Shown here: piece after piece, positions 23,100 through 37,200 of the stretch
How the letters are laid out: each line of letters opens with the position of its first letter
Numbering within the stretch: position 1 is the first letter of the stretch
NCBI GenBank assembly: GCA_026120185.1
Contig: JANUWF010002285.1
Location: 186,001 to 250,000, forward strand
Direction: 5' to 3'
DNA: 64,000 bases
From: Voacanga thouarsii
Lineage: Eukaryota > Streptophyta > Magnoliopsida > Gentianales > Apocynaceae
The notes under the pieces: generated by a model
The model's input: only the letters and a program-made list of their open reading frames with translations
The model's database searches: none
What the model was told of the DNA's origin: nothing
Program-made: the position numbers and the translations under genes

Positions 23100-24826
23100 T
23101 ATTAGTTTACTCGGCCATGCAATCAAAAAGCGTAGTGGAAATAAAATCGAGAAAACCTCCCAAAGATCACTCATATGCGAAGAACGGATGGAAGAAAAGG
23201 ATGAAAAATTACCTATGGTGGCATCTCTGTAAACAAAATTTGCCTTTTGTTGAAGGTGTGACCCGACAAGAGTGGTTGCGCTTCCTCAATTGTCAACCAG
23301 AGAAAGTTCGTTATCAACCCTCTACAATCTCAGAGTGAGATTGTCTCTAACACCGTCCACACGAGGACAATACTCAAGACACCGAAATTCTGTGCTAGCA
23401 GAATGAGTTCTAGTGGCTAGGGTTTCTGTGATTAACCAAAAGAGGAAGACAAAGTAGAGAGCTAGTTTTTTTCGGGAAAAAACCTCTCTATAATTAATTC
23501 GATAATCAAAACCCAAGGCATGCATATAAAAAAATATAGCGTTTGTGTTTTTGGAAGCCAAAATCCAGAATGAATATGGATTCTTTAATTATCAATTACT
23601 ATTATAATTATTATTAATTACAATGTGGCCCATGAAGTATAAATTATTGTAATTCGACCACAACAACTTCTTTTTTTCACAATCAACCTTGTAATGTTAT
23701 CAAATAACATCTTAAGCACTCAATCTCTATTGTGTGTGATCTATTAGGTTTTCTGGTCTATTGATAGTAAAATATGAATTAATATAAACATCTATAAGAA
23801 AATCCTCAATAATTTAGAATTAACTTATTAATTCTAATTAGGATTGATTTATTAATTCTCTAATTAATAAATACATATTCAGCAGATGATGAACGATATC
23901 TAGCAATACATAATGACCAACCAAAAGTTTAGAAAGTCAAGTAACTTGACTTGAACCTTACAATAGCAAACAGCAGTGCAGTAAACTCCTTTCATCATAC
24001 AATATCTCATTCGATTTGGAGTATAGAATTAGTGCCAACTCGATCCAAAATATTAATTTATTTTGGCCCAAATATTTTATTACTTACTCCAAGAATCCAT
24101 TACTCATCATGTATATAAATTGGAACCATTTTCAATACATAATTGCAATGGCTAAGGACTTCTCGAGTATTGATTCCTACAAGTGACTGTGAGATATTCA
24201 CACCTACTATTAGGAGTGGTAAATCCTTTTTTGATCCTCTCAACTACTTTCGTTTGCTTCATGTTGTACCCAATATCCATCTCATAGGCAGTCTTGTCAG
24301 GACTCCAGAGATTGGAATCAAAGTCCAACACTTAGCAAATTAAGCACCTAAGAGATTTTAAGTCTAAGGATACTTGCACATTTGCTATGATGAGATTCTA
24401 TCACTGGTACTAAATAGTTATCCATGTGATTATCTCATAGCTAGGTCATCCAATGTACTTATTTTGGTAGGAAGCATCCACATGTTAGCTTTGGGTATCA
24501 TAATACTCACTGATTTGAGAACTACTGCTTGATGAAATCAGGATGTATAACATGTGCAGGTCATAACGCATTAATGATGTCCAATTTCATTAATACTATG
24601 ACTAAGGATAATTTAAGTACAAACACTATTCAATATAGTAGAAACCTCACATCATGGGATGTATTATGATTTTCTTTACACAGTGTTGCATTTGGAACTT
24701 TATCTAATAGTTATTTTACATGAAAGCATACATAAAACAAATTGAAAGATAAAGAATGCCTTGTCTTATTCAATAATGCATAATATACAAAATAAATGTG
24801 ATTTCCTATAAGGCATAGCACTAGCA
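23100..24826 (-). repeat. Cop-C 5' LTR
   Basis: 1727 bp. It aligns along its length with the Cop-D LTRs (1730 and 1745 bp without the insertion). The minus-strand start is TGCTAGTGCTATGCC. Its end reads ...AACTAATA, where the usual CA has decayed to TA. Confidence 0.8.
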
Positions 24827-24865
24827 ATATGTATAGTCATAGTATATGATTTTTACAACAATAGA

Positions 24866-24958
<93 letters not shown>

Positions 24959-25251
24959 CTCATATATGTACAATATATAAGTATATAATATGTATAAAAA
25001 ATATCATATATATAGTATAGACATGTACAATACTATACCTAGTATCTAAAGTTTGGATATGAGTTTTTACTATATTTAAGTAAATAGTAGAATGCACGAA
25101 AAGACATTATTAAGTGGAAGATATTTAAATATATATTTATATATAATATAAATATATATGTTAATAAATATAATATCTAATATAATATATTTCATTAATT
25201 AAAATAATTTATTAATATTCTATATAACATAATATGGTATACAATTAATAT
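24827..25251. repeat. AT-rich spacer with (TA)n(CA)n(TA)n compound microsatellite
   Basis: The compound repeat runs about 24866-24955. The remainder is AT-rich sequence without gene-like features. This is the only stretch between the left and middle nests that I could not assign to an element. Confidence 0.85.
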
Positions 25252-26230
25252 ACAACAACAATAAACTAAGCCTTAGTCCCAAGAAACTTGGGGTCGGCTA
25301 CATGAACTAATACTAGACTACGTATGGTCATCAACATGAATCCTTTCTCTCAACTTCCTTTTATCGACCGTCGTGCTTTCATCTAAATCTAACAAAGACA
25401 TATCTATCCTAATCACCTCTATCCATATCATTTTAGGCCGCCTCTACCTCTGTGTAACCTATCCTACCTCATTACCTCAATCTTCCTAAAAGAAGCATCT
25501 TTCGGTCTTCTCTGTATATGTCCAAACTAACGCCAGAGGTTTCTCTCATCTTTTCCTCAATAGACGCCACTCTCACCTTTTCCCTAATAGTCTAATTTTT
25601 TACTCTATCCTTTCTAGTATACCCACACATCCACCGTAACATATGCATCTTAGTTGCTTTCATTTTGTAGATATGACACCTTTTAACTGCCCAACATTCT
25701 GTGCTATATATCAAAGCAGGTCTTATGGCTGTTCTATAGAACTTTCCCTTTAGGCTTAATGGTATATTACGATCATGTAGAATACCAATCACACTTCTCT
25801 ATTTCAACCAACCCACCATAACTCAGTGTGCAACGTCACCATCGAGCTCTCCGTCTTTCCGAATAATAGATCCTACATATCAGAAGCAATCACCTACTAC
25901 TATATCTTTACCATCCAAAGTTATAGTCTGAGCTATATATATCTGCTAATGCTGAACTTGAATTATATATACTCCATTTTAGTCCTTCTAATTCTGACGC
26001 TTTTGGATTCTAATATCTATCGCTACAATTCCAATTGAGTATTTACACTGGCTCCAGTCACATCAATCAACACAATATCATAAGCAAACAATATATACCA
26101 TGACACAACCTCCTATATACTGCAAGTCAACTCATCCATAATGGCTGCAATGAGAAAAGGGCTAAGCGCTGATCTTTGATGCACCCGAATAGTAATACGA
26201 AACTCTGTAGTCATTGCGGCACCACTTCTT
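25252..26230 (-). pseudogene. Truncated LINE: 3' end of the reverse-transcriptase ORF
   Basis: The minus strand encodes the C-terminal half of a plant LINE RT in broken pieces. The RSALSPF block and the catalytic region (FAYDIVL where the family has F/YADD) lie at about 26050-26190. The best piece, at 25592-25792, contains GKFYRTAIRPALIYSTECWAV and MLRWMCGYTRKD, a hallmark of the post-RT region of plant L1-type ORF2. Stops and frameshifts are frequent. The 3' end carries GGGGTCGGCTACATG (plus strand) and ends in a TTGTTGTTGT-like tail at 25252-25261. The 5' part is missing: the sequence stops exactly where the Cop-B LTR begins, so Cop-B either inserted into it or abuts it. Confidence 0.85.
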
Positions 26231-27978
26231 TGAAGATTAAATAGCAAGCAAACTCACAGCAAACCAACCAAAGAACAAGAAAAAAAAAACCACGCAACAG
26301 CTCTTCTTGCATGAAAGGGAGAAAAAAAAAATTTATTTACCTCTTCATGTTCTCAAAATTGGTTGGATTGGAATTGTGGAACTAGGGTAGGTGCACTGGT
26401 GGGAACCTCTGGTGTGATTCCTGCAAGCCTCCTACTACGTCTGTGCATGTATATTAACACCAACTCTCCTCTTGATCTTCTAATATATGGCCTGCCTGAT
26501 CCACGTTTGGTGAAAACTCACAAGACTAAGGAATTTCTTAGAGAGAAAAGAGGGCTGTCTATTTTCTTTTCAGAGAAGAGAAAAAAAAACAGCGTACATC
26601 TTTTATTCTCCTGTTTAACTTAAATAAAACCTTAGCTTAAACTGGATTTATAATTTGGCCCATTAGACTCTTAGTTTAGCCTCTTGAACCAAATTAATTA
26701 TTCTAATAAGAACCAAATAAATGGCACTAGTAAATAATTAATTTTTCAACCCAAATAAACTAGTCCAATTAACATGACTATATTAGTTTAGTCCCAGGTC
26801 AATCTTTAATTATTCAAACTGGGCCAAAGCCCTGAATAATTAATCAACCCACCAAACTAATTTAATTAATTCTCTTTCTCTGTAGACCTTTATTTTATTC
26901 TAGCCCAATAATTAAATCAGGCTACTTAAATAAAATAAATTCCATTTAATTTGATTTAAGACTAATTCCTTAGCATGTATATAATTATGACTTACGGTCT
27001 ATACTGGGGACCAAAAAACATATCACCTTAGTTACTAAAATGACCAAAATACCCTTACCATATAAATAGCTGTATTTTGCATTTTAAATATTTTCTAATA
27101 TTACTATAAGGAAATATTGACCCCAAGGACAATGCTACATTAACAAAGTCTCCAACTTACAGGAGAAATGACTAAAATATCCCTCTATACATCACCGTGC
27201 ATTAGAAAGGAAGAAATGTACTAATACCTCTCTAAATGACATCTACCATCCTTAGGCTTCTAGTCCATTGATTCGTGACTTCCTGAATTATTTCCGCTTT
27301 CCAAGGGAGCTACCGTAAAGTAAATATCCAAGTCATGTTTCCCAGGGCCCTGGATATTTAGATCATTCAAACAACTACAAAGGGTGATATAGTACCGAAA
27401 CTATCTTGTACAAGTTTATTTTAACTAACTAGTCACATATACCCAATATGCAAGTGTATTGGTCCTACGATAGAACCTCGACTAAAACATATCAAAGTAC
27501 ATGCTTCCAGCTTCTTTAGACCACCAACTCATACTCAAGTCGTAGAGTACTAGTCCATACTGTAACAGTTGCAGTCTAGGTTTCTACCATATAGTACTTT
27601 AAGAAACCACTACTATAAGTCATGTTCTACGTATTCGAAATATGCTTATGTCATGAAGTGAGTGGACTACTCACTGGCCAAAGGTATGCCATTCCTATTT
27701 GGAATTCATAACACAATAACCTAGACATGATGATATTCCCATTCTTATCAATTGATTAAGAACAAATGTTTATGTGTTAAGTAACCCGTGATCCATACCT
27801 TACTGTGAAAGACCACCATTCACATGGACCACTTACTTAAACACAATGGGTCTTTTCCAAACGTAATTGTGCACAAATAAAATATAAATTCACAAACAAT
27901 TCCTGAAAATAAATTCTTTTATTAAAATATTTAATGTTTACATTAGAAACCTAGTCTAAGAGGGCATATTTTTCAACA
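26231..27978 (-). repeat. Cop-B 3' LTR
   Basis: 1748 bp. The minus-strand reading starts TGTTGAAAAATATGCCC and ends TTTAATCTTCA. The plus-strand start TGAAGATTAAATAGCAAGC is repeated at 44158. Confidence 0.88.
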
Positions 27979-27989
27979 ATCTCCCACTT
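27979..27989 (-). other. Cop-B polypurine tract
   Basis: The minus-strand reading AAGTGGGAGAT (with one T) lies against the LTR start, as in Cop-A. Confidence 0.78.
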
Positions 27990-28002
27990 GTACTCTAAGA
28001 CT

Positions 28003-31000
28003 AAGTAAGTCCGAGGTGCCTACCCCTATGTCGTCTAAGTGTCTCTTGAAGACTCTCTCAGCCAAAGGCTTGGTGGATGGATCTGCTAGATTGTTCTCTG
28101 AGGTAATTTGTTCCACCATAATTTCCCGTCTCTAGATGAAATCCTGGATCATATAGTACTTCCTCTCGATGTACTTCCCCTTCTTGTGGTTCTTGGGTTC
28201 TTTGGCTTGCGATGCCGTTCTAGTATTATCGCAATACATCACAATCGAGCTGTCCATGTGTGGCACGATTCCAAGTTCTGAAAGGAACTTTTGAAGCTAG
28301 ACTGCTTCCTTGGATGACTCCAAAGCTGCTATATACTCAACTTCCATGGTTGAGTCAGTAATGTAAGATTGCTTGATACTCCTTCATGAAATGGCTCCTC
28401 CAGACAAGGTGAAAACATATCCACTAGTGGATTTTCTCTCATCTTTATCTGTCTGGAAGTCTGAGTCTGTGTATCCTGTAAGAACCAAGTCAGCAGTCCT
28501 GTAAACCAGCACATAATCTGTCGTTCCCTTGAGGCACTTGAGAATATACTTTACAGCTTGTTAATGAACCTCCCTAGGGTTTGACTGATATCTGCTAACT
28601 AAGGTTACGACAAAGTAGATATCTGGCCTAGTACATATCATGGCATACATAAGACTTCCCACAGCCGAAGAGTAGGGAATCCTACTTGTTCTGTCTTTTT
28701 CTTTTTGAGACTTAGTGCAGCCCCTTAAACAAAAAGACAACCTATGTCCGCAAGGAATTAGAGCTCTCTTGTATGAGTCCATACTGTATGTGACCAACAT
28801 CTTATCAATGTATGTCGCTTGGGATAATCCTAACATTCTCTACTTCCTATTTCTAAGAAACTTAATCTCGAGAACGTAACTGGCTTCTCTCAAGTTCTTC
28901 ATACTGAATTGACTAGACAGCTAAACATTTGTAGATGACAATGACCCTACATCATTTCCAATGAGTAGAATGTCATCCACATATAAGACAAAAAAAACCA
29001 CATTAATGCCTTCAAGTATCCTGTATACGCATGGTTCATCCTCGTTTTAAATAAAGCCGTAAGACTTTACAGTCCTATCAAAACGAATGTTCCATGCTCT
29101 CGATGCCTGCTTAAGTTGATAAATGGACTTCTTAAGCTTGCAAACTATATGTTCTTGGCCTTTAGTAATAAAGCCTTTTGGTTAAGATATATAGATGCCT
29201 TCGCTAAGATGGACATTTAAAAATGCCTCATTTACATCCATTTGCTATAGCTCGTAGTCATAATAATATGTGATAGTAAGGAAGATACGAATGAACTTAA
29301 GCATGGCTACCAGGGAAAAGGTTTCCTTATAATCGATTCTCTCTTTTTGAGTATACCCTTTTGACACAAGCCTAGCTTTGAAGGTTTTCACCTTCCCATC
29401 CGCTCCCATCTTCCTCTTGTACACCCACTAACATCCAATAGGTTTTATCCTTTCAGGTGAAGATACAAGATCCCAAACCTGATTGGAATACAAGATCCCT
29501 TTTTCCTCTCTGCATCTATATCAATAATAGCCTCCTCGTATTTAGTGGGGTCTTGTTCCTGATGGTCAGAGACTAGCTCGAAAGCTTCTCTAATCCATCT
29601 TTCTAGAACCCTCGACACTCTCCTACTACGACGAGGCTCTATTTGTATAGGCTCTTGAGGCTGTGCCTCTTCTTATTCCATATTCGGGTCAGATGAAGTT
29701 GATTCTGAAGATAACTAGTTGAACCTTTAGTGGAAGTACTCTGATCATCCTCTAAGTATCTAGCATTGGTACTAACCAGTACTTTATACTCCTTAGGATG
29801 ATAAAAGTAACCACCATTTATCTCTTTTGGATATCCAACAAAATAACATAATTCTGATCTTAGTTCCAACTTGTCTCCCTTGACCAGTACATAGGTTGGA
29901 CAACCCCATATCCTAAGATGATTCAGACTTGGCTTACGCCCAATCTACATCTCATAGGGAGTCCTAGGTACTGAATTAGAAGGCACCAAGTTCAGAATGT
30001 ATGTCGCTGTTTCCAGGGCATATCCTTAAAAAGATACTAGAAGAGTAGCATGAGACATCATGCTTCGGACTATTTCGATTAATGTCTTGTTCCTTCTCTC
30101 AGCTATTCCGTTCTGTTGGGGTGTCCTCAGTGCAGAGAGATGGGATACTATCCCATGATGTACCATGTAATCCTTGAATTCACCAAAGAGGTACTCTCTA
30201 CCACGATCCGATCGCAAGGTCTTGATCAGTTTACTTGTCCGATGCTCCACTTCAGCCTTAAACTCCTTAAACTTATCAAAAGAGTCAGACATGCGTCTCG
30301 TCAGGTAAATATAACCAAACCTCATACAATCATCCATGAAAGTGATGAAGTACTTAAAACCTCCTCTGGCTGGTGTAGACAAGAGACCACACACATCAGC
30401 GTGAACAAGACTCAATATCTCCTTAGCTCTATCCGCCTTTGGGGTAAATGACCTTTTGGTCATCTTTCCCAATATGCAGGATTCACATTGAGGCTAATTT
30501 TCCAATCTCAATGAGCCCAAAGGCCCATCATGGATTAACCTCTGAATTCTGGTTGAGTTGATATGACCCAACCTTAGATGCCAAAGATATGAGTCATTGA
30601 CATTGGTCTTTCTCTCCCTAGTTAAAGGTTCAGATTGAGCGTTATTTAATTTATTGTTAATAGTGTTTAAGAAGAATAGATTTTTATACATGTGCCTAGT
30701 ACATAAAATTTCTCCATTTCTACTGATAGAAATAACAGAATGGGAAAATACAGAATATCCTTGATTTATTAGTTTTGCAACTGAAATCAAATTTGTCGAA
30801 ATCTAGGTACATATAAAATATCTTTTAAAACCACTATTCTATTACAATAAAAAATAAGATCCAGCTCTCCCATTGCAAGGGCCGAGATATGTTCTCCATT
30901 TCCCACACGTAGCCCATGTTCGCCTTTCTTGAGTCTTATAATCTTTCTAAACCCCTGCAAGGAGTTACAGATGTGATCAGTGCCCCTGAATCAACAATCC

Positions 31001-31857
31001 AAGTGAAAGTTGATCTAACCATTAATATAGACTCTGGATAGAAAGCATTACCTGTGGAGTTTTTCTTGGCTTGAAGATTTGGACATTCCTTTTTCCAGTG
31101 TCCCTTCTTTCCACATTTGAAGCACTCGCCATTGGGATTGTCTTTGGGTTAGGTTTTGGGCTGGGCCGCTGCGTTTCGCTTATCCCTTTTGAACTTTCTA
31201 GGCTTGGGCCCAGTTACAGAGGAAGAAGCCTTAGCAATCATAGCCTTTGATTAAGGCTTCATGACCTTCTCTGCCATCTAGAGCTCCATCATCAACTCAG
31301 TTAAACTCATGTTTAACTTGTTCATATTGTAATTCAACTTGAACTGAGTAAAGGAACTCAGTAGGGATTCGAGAACCATGTCCACTTGGCTCTCGGGGGT
31401 CAATGACAGCCCCTAAGATTTCTGCTTCCTTGAAAGCAGCAATCATCTTGAGTATGTGCTCTCTGACTGATGCTCTCTCAGCCATCTTAGTGTTAATTAT
31501 TATTCGAAGAGCCTCCTGCCTTATGGGCCGGCTCTTGTCCGTGAACATAGTGGCTAGTAACTTGCTAATATCATACGCAGAAGCCATGTGATCATGTTTT
31601 GACTAGAGCATATTAGACATGGAGGCTAACATATAGCAGTGTGCCATTTCGTCAGCCTTCTTCCACACCTTCTCAGCCTTTCGCTCTTCGGCGGTGGAAC
31701 CTTCCCCGATAACAGGGCAAGTTTCATAGAGGATATACTTATACTCTTCAACTGTGAGTATTATTTTCAGGTTTCTCTTCCAGTCCACATAGTTTAGACC
31801 CGTTAGATTATTCTTTCGGAGAATGACGACCAAAGAACTAAAAGAACCTCCTACCAT
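28003..31857 (-). pseudogene. gag-pol: Cop-B Ty1/copia gag-pol polyprotein, decayed
   Basis: Starts at MVGGSFSSLVV (31857 downward). Gag runs to about 31300 with one stop. The CCHC knuckle is intact (CFKCGKKGHWKKEC, near 31090-31125). Protease DSGA lies near 30990, followed by a frameshift. The integrase zinc region (HLRLGH) is near 30580. The integrase core at about 30026-30472 keeps its first Asp in VHADVCG and the RSDRGREY block. RT keeps YVDDILLIGND near 28970. RNase H is near 28100-28500 with YCDN near 28235. The C-terminal extension ends near 28003. Several stops and at least one frameshift inactivate it. It is better preserved than the Cop-A copy of the same family. Confidence 0.9.
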
Positions 31858-32497
31858 TTCTAGAAAAAACGAAAATAAAAGAAAGGATTTAGTTTGTGAA
31901 AACAAAATAAATTTGTGCACTTTATCCTTATATCAAAACTGATAATAGTTTCTTTAATATAATTTATTTGGCTCTTAGGAGAACTGTCATAGCTTCTTGG
32001 GACGATTAACAGTTCCTTAAGCTAAGTGTATTAACCATCACAAATTAATTTTTCATCTAGGTAATGATCTAGATGATAACTCCATCGAGGGGATGGCTAT
32101 TTCCTCTCATTTCCTATGGACATAGCTTACACTATAACCTCCAACGTGGACTGGCCGATCAAAGTACGTATCCCGGGTTATTAACTACATCCTTCTATTA
32201 GATCTAGATCCTTGTGGTATCCCCATCCTATACGGGTTCACTCACAGGGTGACGCGAGGGGACCTACGATCTCTAATGAGGATCGTGATGGAAGCCATGG
32301 GGCCGTTGGAACCCCTCTCCCACTTAGTCTTTTTTAAATAAGGGTTTTTCTGGAAAAATATCCTTTTGAAAATTTCCAATAAGTTTTTCCTTAACTCAAA
32401 AATAAAATATCTAAATCCATTAAAATCTCTATGTCAAGGTTTATATCATTTGAGAGATTTTTTTTCATGGACTAATTTTATTTAAGTTAAAACTTAA
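31858..32497 (-). other. Cop-B leader, gag-proximal part
   Basis: Non-coding. 32050-32330 matches the Cop-A leader at about 3540-3830 in reverse. It ends at the Cop-D insertion, with target duplication CTTAA at 32493-32497. Confidence 0.8.
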
Positions 32498-34227
32498 TGT
32501 TGGGTATCTCAGGCTCGTATCATATACGGCGCAGTGGAAGAATAAAATGAGATACCATCCCAGGACCCGCATATATGTGGAAAACAAGACATAAATAGAT
32601 CAAAGGTAACATCTTTTTACCTTTCTTTGATCGTCTGGAGAACAAAAATTTCTTCTTTAAGTCGAGGCGCGATCCAGCAATCCTCTTGTGCAAATTACAC
32701 GAGAGTTGAACGTCTAACCACTATAATCACAGTGTGTGATTATCTCTAACAATAATCCACACAGAGGATACACTCAAGCACGAAGTTTTCTATGCTAAGA
32801 GAAACACTAAGTCGCAGCTAGGGTTCTTCATGTTTTTGCAAAACGAGAGAGAGAGACAGAGAGAGAAGAGAAGGTTGTGTTGCTAGGGTTAGAGTTTTTG
32901 TATGTTGTGTACCAGCTAGGGTTTCGTGTTTTATCTATATGTCACATGAAAATCTTGCTGAAAAATCCTCCATCCCAAAATTCTAAAACAGTTAGAATTC
33001 TCTAATTGTAATTGGAAATATCAAATTCTCACAATTACAATTTGGACCATAAATTATAACTAATTATAATTTGTCCACAACAATTTCTCTTTCTCTCAAT
33101 TAACTCCACTATGTTATCAAATAACATCTTGAGTGTATAATCCTCCATTGTGTGTGACCTATTAGATTTTCCAGTTAATTGGTAACGAACATGAATTAAT
33201 CCAAACGTAATCCATAAATAATTAGAATTAATCCTATTAATTCTAATTAGGATTGGTTTATTAATTCTTCAATTAATAAACCCATATTCCTAGATCATGA
33301 GCGGTATCTAGCAACCTATCATGACCACCCAGAGTCCAAGAAGTCAAATGGCTTGACATGAACCCTTTAATAACAAACTTCAGTGCAATTAACTCATTTC
33401 ACCATATAATAGCTCATTCAGTTTGGAGTACGGAATTAGTGACAACTCCCTCCAGAATTAATTATAGCCCGAATACAATAGTACTTGTACTAGGAACCAT
33501 TACTCTAGATGTGTATCAATTGGAACTATTTCCAATACACATATGCCTTGGCCAAGGACTTCTCGAGTAGTAATTCCTACAAGTGGCCGTGAGATATTCG
33601 CCTATACTATTAGGAATGGTGAATCCTTTATTAACCCTCTCAACTATTTTCGTTTACCTCATAATGTACCCAATATCCATCCCATAGGCAGCCTTCAATC
33701 GAGCTCTAGAGATTGGAATCAAGGTACAATACTCAGCAAACAAAGTACCTTGGAGATCTAAAGTCTAAGGATACATTTGCACGTTTGCTATATTGAGATT
33801 CTATCACTGGCACTAAATAGTTACCCATGTGATTATCCTAAAGCTAGGTTATCCAATGAACTTGTTCCATTAACAAGCATCCATGTGTTAATTTTGGGTA
33901 TCTCAATACTCATGGATATGAGAACCACCGCCTGATCAAATCAGAAAGTCTAACACATGCTAGTCTTAACGCATTATTGATGTCCTGTCTCGTTAATACT
34001 ACGATTAGGGACTATTTAAGTACTAACACTATACAGTGTAGTAGGAATCTCATATCATGATCTCTATCATGATTTTCTTAACACAGTGTTGTACTAGGGA
34101 CTTTATCGAATAGTTGTATTACTTAAAAGTAAACAAAAGAAACTATAAGATAAATAATGCCTTTTATTAAAATAAAATGAGTTATATACAATGTACAAGT
34201 GATTGCCTCTAAGGCACAATACTTACA
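32498..34227 (-). repeat. Cop-D 3' LTR
   Basis: 1730 bp. The plus-strand text runs TGTTGGGTATCTCAGGC to ACAATACTTACA and matches the 5' LTR once the solo LTR is removed (1745 bp). Confidence 0.92.
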
Positions 34228-34238
34228 AACTCCCACTT
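34228..34238 (-). other. Cop-D polypurine tract
   Basis: The minus-strand reading AAGTGGGAGTT directly precedes the 3' LTR. Cop-E has the same tract at 58881-58891. Confidence 0.85.
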
Positions 34239-34241
34239 GCA

Positions 34242-37200
34242 CTAGAGCCAATCATTCATGTATCTAATACTGAATGACTCAACATGACAATTATGTTTCT
34301 TTTGGGATAGTGCTTTTGTAAGTAGGTCAGCTATGTTCTCATCCGTGGAAACTCTCTCTATCTTTATTTCCTTAGCTGCTTCATAAGCGGCTATGTACTC
34401 TGCTTCTGTCGTAGAGTTGGTAATAGTCTCTTGTTTGGAACTTTTCCAACTTATTGCCCCTCCACACAATGTAAACACGTAGCCTGATTGTGATTGGAAA
34501 TCATATTTGTCAGATTAAAAACTGGCATCAGTATACTCGTTTATATTCAAATCACCTTCTTTATATACTAAGAACATATCCTTAGTCCTTCGTAAGTACT
34601 TAAGAATGTTCTTTATAGTAGCCCAATGACCCTCACTAGGGTCAGATTGGTATCTTCTCATCAAACTGAGAGCACAAAATACATCAGGCCTAGTACATAT
34701 CATAGCGTACATGATATATCTAACTGCCGAGGTATATGGAATCTTACTTATGTGATCCCTTTCAACTTGTGTCTTGGAAGACATCGACTTTGAAAGGCTT
34801 ACACCATGTGACATGGGTAAGAATTCCTTTTTGGATTGATCCATGCTAAACCTCTTTAGCACTTTATCTATGTATGTAGACTGTGAAAGACCTAGCAACC
34901 TTTTGGATATATCTCTATAGATTCTTATTCCAAGAATATAGGTTGCTTCTCCCAAGTCTTCCATGGAGAATTGTTTGGACAACCAAACTTTAACCGTTTG
35001 CAAGATAGGTATATCATTTCCCATTAGTAGTATGTCATCTACATAAAGCAATAAGAAAATGATTGCACTCCCACTAACCCTCTTGTATACACAAGGCTCA
35101 TCCATGTTTTGAATGAAACCAAACTCTTTGATTGTTTCACCAAAAAAGATGTTCCAACTCCTAGAAGCTTGCTTACGTCCATAAATGGACATTTGCAGCT
35201 TGCATGCTTTTGTACTATCATTGGGTGTGAAACCCTCAGGTTGTGTTACATACATTTCCTCAATCAGATTTTCGTTTAGGAAAGCTGTTTTCACATCTAT
35301 TTGCCAAATCTCATAATCATGATGAGCAGCAATAGTTAGGAGTATCCTGATGGATTTCAACATGGCTATTGGCGAGAAGTTTTCGTCATAGTCAATACCA
35401 TATTGTTGATGATAACCTTTCACCACTAGACGTGCTTTATAGATAACTAAGTTACCATCCATGTCCGTTTTCTTCTTGAAAAACCTATTTACCCAATAGG
35501 TTTAATTCCTTTGGGTGGATCAACTAAAGTCCATACTTGGTTGTTGTACATGAAATCCATCTTTGACTTCATGGCCTCAAGCCATTTGCTAGATTCTGAA
35601 CTATTCAGAACATCCTTGTAGGTAGTAGGCTCATCTTCATCTATGAGCAGTACGTTATTGTGGTCACTTATGAGAAATCTATATCTCTCAGGTGCCACAC
35701 ATATCCTACTAGATCTAGGAAGTTCTTATGTATTAGAAGGTTAATCTATTCTCTCAATAGATGTGGCGTTAGACGGTTGATCCTCGTTTGTTTGATCTTT
35801 ATGAATTTCACTAAGTTCAATCTTACTCCCATTGTACCCTTTGAGCATGTGCTCCTTCTCTAAGAAGACGGCATGCTTCAAAACAAACAATTTGTTTTCG
35901 GAAGGGAGGTAGAAGTAATATCTGAAAGATTCTTTCGGATATCCCACAAACAAACAGTTGTCAGACTAACTATCAAGTTTGTTTGACTGTGGCCTTTTGA
36001 CAAAGGCAGAACAACCCCATACTCGCAAGTGAGATAACTTTGGTTTCTTACCAAAGAACATCTCAAATAGGGAAAAATCAATTGTTTTTAACTGAACTCT
36101 ATTTAGTATGTAAATAGAAGTTTCTAGTGCATGCCCCAAAAACAATTTTGGTAGGTTTGCAGAAACCATCATGGTTCGTACCATGTCTAGAAGGATTCGA
36201 TTCCTTCTCTCAGATACACCGTTATGTTGAGGTGTATGTGGTGGAGTCCATTGAGATAATATCCCATTATCTCTAAGATAACCCAGGAACACTTGGCTCA
36301 AGTATTCTCCTCCTCGATCAAATCTTATAGACTTAATACTTTTGTCAAGTTGTTTCTCTATTTCATTCTTGAAGTCTTTGAACCTTTCAAAGGCCTTAGA
36401 TTTGTATTTTATTAAATACTAATACACATATCGTGAGAAATTATCAATAAAGGTTATGAAATAGTTATCACCTCCTCTTGCTTGTATTGACATTGGGCCA
36501 CATACACCAGAATGTATGAGTTCTAATAACTCCTTAGCCTATTCTCCTTTTCCTGGAAATGGAGTTTTAGTCATTTTACCTAGTAAACAAGATTCGCATG
36601 TGCCATATAATTCATAATCAAATGACCCTAAGTCACCAAACTTGTGTAACTTAGATACACAATTTTTGTTTACATGGCCTAAACGACAATGCCATAAGTA
36701 AGAGGTGTTAGAGTTATCCATTTTAAGTTTCTTATTGTTTATATTGACAGTTGGATTATCCAAGTCTAGAACATATAAACTATTAGCCAGAGTTGATGAA
36801 CCATAATTAATATCATTCAATGAGAAAGAACAACATTTATTCTTAAATATCAAATAAAATCCATATAAGTTTAAACATGCAATTGAGATAATGTTTTTCA
36901 TTAAAAACGGTACATAATAACAGTTTTGCACTTCTAGAATTAATTCCGAAGGCATGTTCAACTCGTATGTCCCCACAGCAAGTGCAACAACCTTTGCCCC
37001 ATTTGCAGTACATAGGTCCACATTACCTTTCTCTAGCCTTCTACTGTTTTTTAGTCCCTGCAAGTAATTGTACAAATGAGATCCACATCCAGTATCTAAT
37101 ACCCATATCTCATTTCTAAAGGTAGTATTTATCTCAATCATAAACATACCCGGAGTAGAAGCAGAAGTGCTTGTAAGCTTCTCCTTCTACTTCTTGTCCT

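Larger units (their letters stand above)
21621..24826 (-). mobile_element. Cop-C: partial Ty1/copia element (5' LTR and leader)
   Basis: The minus-strand 5' LTR (23100-24826), primer site (23087-23098) and about 1.47 kb of leader are present. The leader is cut at 21621 by Tat-1, so gag-pol should continue left of the window. It belongs to the Cop-D/Cop-E group: it shares LTR text such as the GATATTCAC...ACTATTAGGAGTGG block and the leader block GCAGGACTCGCAGGGCCTAT (compare 38877-38897). Confidence 0.85.
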
